Below, piece by piece: positions 5,891 to 6,836 of a DNA stretch of 6,836 nucleotides (its first letter is position 1; each line of letters opens with the position of its first letter). The notes beneath the pieces are model-generated. The model worked only from the letters and a program-made list of their open reading frames with translations. It did no database searches and was not told where the DNA came from. Source of the stretch: JBGUXS01 sp045118155 (lineage in GTDB: Bacteria; Pseudomonadota; Alphaproteobacteria; CAAHEQ01; UBA3637). Made by a program: the position numbers and the translations under genes. Location of the stretch: contig JBGUXS010000069.1 of the NCBI GenBank assembly GCA_045118155.1, positions 1 to 6,836 on the forward strand, read 5' to 3'.

Positions 5891-5916
5891 AAATCCAGTC
5901 GCCCCGACCATAAAAC
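5891..5916 (+). repeat. 26-bp direct repeat, copy 2: detached tRNA-Pro 3' end
   Basis: Perfect copy of 5722-5747. The upstream bases (CAGCGTAGCA) do not form the rest of a tRNA, so this is a pseudo-end and not a second tRNA gene. It is the expected form of the far attachment site, or of the original chromosomal 3' end displaced by an insertion. Confidence 0.85.
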
Positions 5917-5950
5917 AAAAGCCTACCTTTCAAGGTGGGTTTTTGTTTTA
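5911..5950 (+). terminator. Second terminator, behind the detached tRNA end
   Basis: The arm at 5911-5927 pairs with 5934-5950 over all 17 positions, two of them G-U, with a TTTCAA loop. The 3' arm is identical to that of the tRNA terminator while the 5' arm has changed at positions that keep pairing. No gene ends here now, so it shields the island genes from upstream transcription. Confidence 0.8.
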
Positions 5951-6031
5951 TAGATTGCGTGCAATCCGATACGAACAGGCGAAAAAGACATATCCACCCA
6001 CAGAAAATACAGCCAATAGTTTATGATGACT

Positions 6032-6037
6032 TATACT
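6032..6037 (+). promoter_or_regulatory. Candidate -10 box of the ASCH-mod operon (weak)
   Basis: TATACT equals the tRNA-Pro -10, but nothing like TTGACA sits 16-18 bases upstream. A TTGAAA at 6037-6042 has no good -10 partner. A promoter is expected here because two terminators precede the operon; its exact place is unsure. Confidence 0.25.
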
Positions 6038-6102
6038 TGAAATATTTTTTATGCTTGCTTTTCAGGGGCTCTTTATATATGATTCAGAATGTGGAGGTCA
6101 AA

Positions 6103-6375
6103 ATGGCACAAATTCAAAAAAAGATACTGTCAGAATACTTTAAAAAAGTAATTTCTGGCGAAAAGAAAACAGAATTAAGACTGGCTGATTTTGAAATCAA
6201 CCCCGGGGATACACTTGTTTTAGTTGAAATAGATGATGTTACAAAGCAAGAAACTGGGCGTAAAGTGAATGTAAATGTTTCCTACGTTATGAAAACAAAG
6301 GATTGTACTTATTGGTCACAAGAAGATATTGACAAGTACGGTTTTCAGGTAATCCAGTTTGATAAGGTGGAATAA
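6103..6375 (+). CDS. ASCH/DUF3850-like small protein
   Basis: A 90-residue protein resembling the ASCH superfamily, closest in pattern to DUF3850: a leading KKILSEYFKKVISGEKKTEL stretch (6-25), the family's G-x-K-x-x-E-x-R signature (Gly19, Lys21, Glu24, Arg26), then NPGDTLVLVEID (33-44), a beta-rich middle, and a closing FQVIQFD (81-87). ASCH domains are beta-barrel folds related to PUA and EVE domains and are thought to bind RNA or modified nucleotides; the function here is unknown. I chose the ATG at 6103 over one at 6079 because GGAGG (6093-6097) lies 5 bases before it and the domain begins directly after. The stop is 2 bases from the mod start, so the two are almost certainly co-transcribed. 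Confidence 0.8.
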   Translation: MAQIQKKILSEYFKKVISGEKKTELRLADFEINPGDTLVLVEIDDVTKQETGRKVNVNVSYVMKTKDCTYWSQEDIDKYGFQVIQFDKVE

Positions 6376-6377
6376 AA

Positions 6378-6836
6378 ATGGAGCACTTCATGCAGGAATT
6401 GGATATTAAAAAGTTGGATGGCAAGAGCTTGGACGTGGCTGAGACGGATAAAGAACGTTTGAAAGCCGTGTTTCCGCAATGTTTTGTTGAGGGCAAACTT
6501 GATATTGATAAGCTGTTGTCGCTATGTGGCGAATATATCGACAATGACTTTGAAAAGTATAAGTTTGAATGGAAAGGCAAATCCGAATGCCTGCGCATTG
6601 CCGGAAAACGTTCCACCGGCACACTCCGCCCGTGTCCGGAAGAAAGCGTAGACTTTGAAAATACCAATAACCTTTACATTGAGGGCGACAATTTAGAAGT
6701 CTTAAAACTGTTACAAACGGCTTATTATCGCAAAGTTAAGATGATTTACATTGATCCGCCGTATAATACCGGCAATGACTTTGTTTATGAAGATGACTTC
6801 AAAGATCCGCTTGCCAAGTATAAAGAAATTACCAGC
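6378..6836 (+). CDS. mod: Type III restriction-modification methyltransferase, Mod subunit (5' part)
   Basis: The first 153 codons of a DNA adenine N6-methyltransferase (beta class), cut by the window end. Mod recognises the target and methylates it, and with Res forms the restriction complex. Visible: an N-terminal helical region with KLDIDKLLSLCGEYIDNDFE (40-59); KRSTGTLRPCPEES (77-90); NLYIEGDNLEVLKLL (98-112), typical of the Mod N-terminal part; and the catalytic motif IV IDPPYNTGNDFVYEDDF (125-141) with DPPY at 126-129. The S-adenosylmethionine-binding FxGxG motif should follow beyond the edge. AAGGTGG (6364-6370) precedes the ATG by 7 bases; a second ATG at 6390 with GGAG 6 bases upstream could also serve. 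A res gene is expected downstream. A stand-alone methylase is the alternative. Confidence 0.92.
   Translation, partial: MEHFMQELDIKKLDGKSLDVAETDKERLKAVFPQCFVEGKLDIDKLLSLCGEYIDNDFEKYKFEWKGKSECLRIAGKRSTGTLRPCPEESVDFENTNNLYIEGDNLEVLKLLQTAYYRKVKMIYIDPPYNTGNDFVYEDDFKDPLAKYKEITS

Larger units (their letters stand above)
5742..6102 (+). other. Gene-free tRNA-derived repeat region at the island edge
   Basis: No credible coding sequence lies in these ~360 bases; open frames across it are readings of tRNA and repeat sequence. It holds two copies of one ordered module: 26-bp tRNA 3' end, terminator stem ending in a shared 20-base stretch (5762-5781 and 5932-5951), a 6-bp hairpin, a variable ~28 bases, then CACCC(G/A)CAGAAAATA (5824-5838 and 5995-6009). 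The module occupies about 5722-5838 and 5891-6009, with an offset of 169-171 bases. The two short hairpins differ in sequence but each is self-complementary (TATCAC-AGA-GTGATA at 5782-5796; GATTGC-GT-GCAATC at 5953-5966). Bases 5839-5890 between the modules are not repeated. Confidence 0.75.

Noticed and set aside
5593..5913. Open frame of 106 codons across the tRNA on the plus strand
   Set aside because: It reads straight through the tRNA-Pro, its terminator and the repeat; peptides such as GVAQPGRVLAL and WFKSSRPD are familiar translations of tRNA genes, not proteins.
5839..5916. Second tRNA gene or tRNA pseudogene ending at the second CCA
   Set aside because: Only the last 26 bases match; upstream bases do not form acceptor, D or anticodon stems, so it is a detached 3' end.
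5722..6009. CRISPR array
   Set aside because: Only two copies of the repeat, not palindromic in the CRISPR sense, with a terminator inside the unit and no cas genes.
5935..6102. Upstream extension of the ASCH-like gene to the ATG at 5935
   Set aside because: That ATG would lie in the 3' arm of a terminator and the extension covers repeat sequence; GGAGG directly before 6103 marks the real start. The ATG at 6079 is less well supplied with a ribosome binding site.

Overview
The window most likely comes from an AT-leaning alphaproteobacterium. The best evidence is a clear MipZ-type ParA ATPase, a family essentially confined to Alphaproteobacteria, supported by a tRNA-Pro with genome-encoded CCA and strong TTGACA-type housekeeping promoters. 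The gene style resembles uncultured host- or gut-associated alphaproteobacteria; that placement is inference, not seen directly.

Layout. (1) 1-1900, plus strand: three small genes of unknown function (234, 136 and 147 codons). Each has its own TTGACA promoter and Shine-Dalgarno. The first and third are recognisable paralogues, and the second shares a short Thr-rich motif. The first is followed by a 3' hairpin and an intrinsic terminator, and the third by a symmetrical terminator shared with the convergent trpS. (2) 1913-5411, minus strand: a compact housekeeping operon transcribed mipZ - pgm - trpS, with gaps of 30 and 10 bases and one strong promoter (TTGACA-17-TATCAT) upstream of mipZ. (3) 5665-5741, plus strand: tRNA-Pro(UGG), divergent from the operon, with its own promoter and a strong terminator. 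(4) 5742-6102: a gene-free stretch in which the last 20 bases of the tRNA plus 6 flanking bases recur as a perfect 26-bp direct repeat, followed by a second terminator. An inverted 13-bp copy of the tRNA T-arm also lies here. This looks like the scar or boundary of tRNA-targeted integration. (5) 6103 to the end, plus strand: a small ASCH/DUF3850-like gene, then the start of a type III restriction-modification methyltransferase gene (mod), cut by the window edge. The two genes are 2 bases apart.

Reading: core chromosome up to the tRNA, then accessory DNA (a restriction-modification island) behind a tRNA gene that looks like its integration site. The most unusual items are the tandem tRNA-3'-end module, the ASCH-like gene coupled to mod, and the orphan gene trio on the left.
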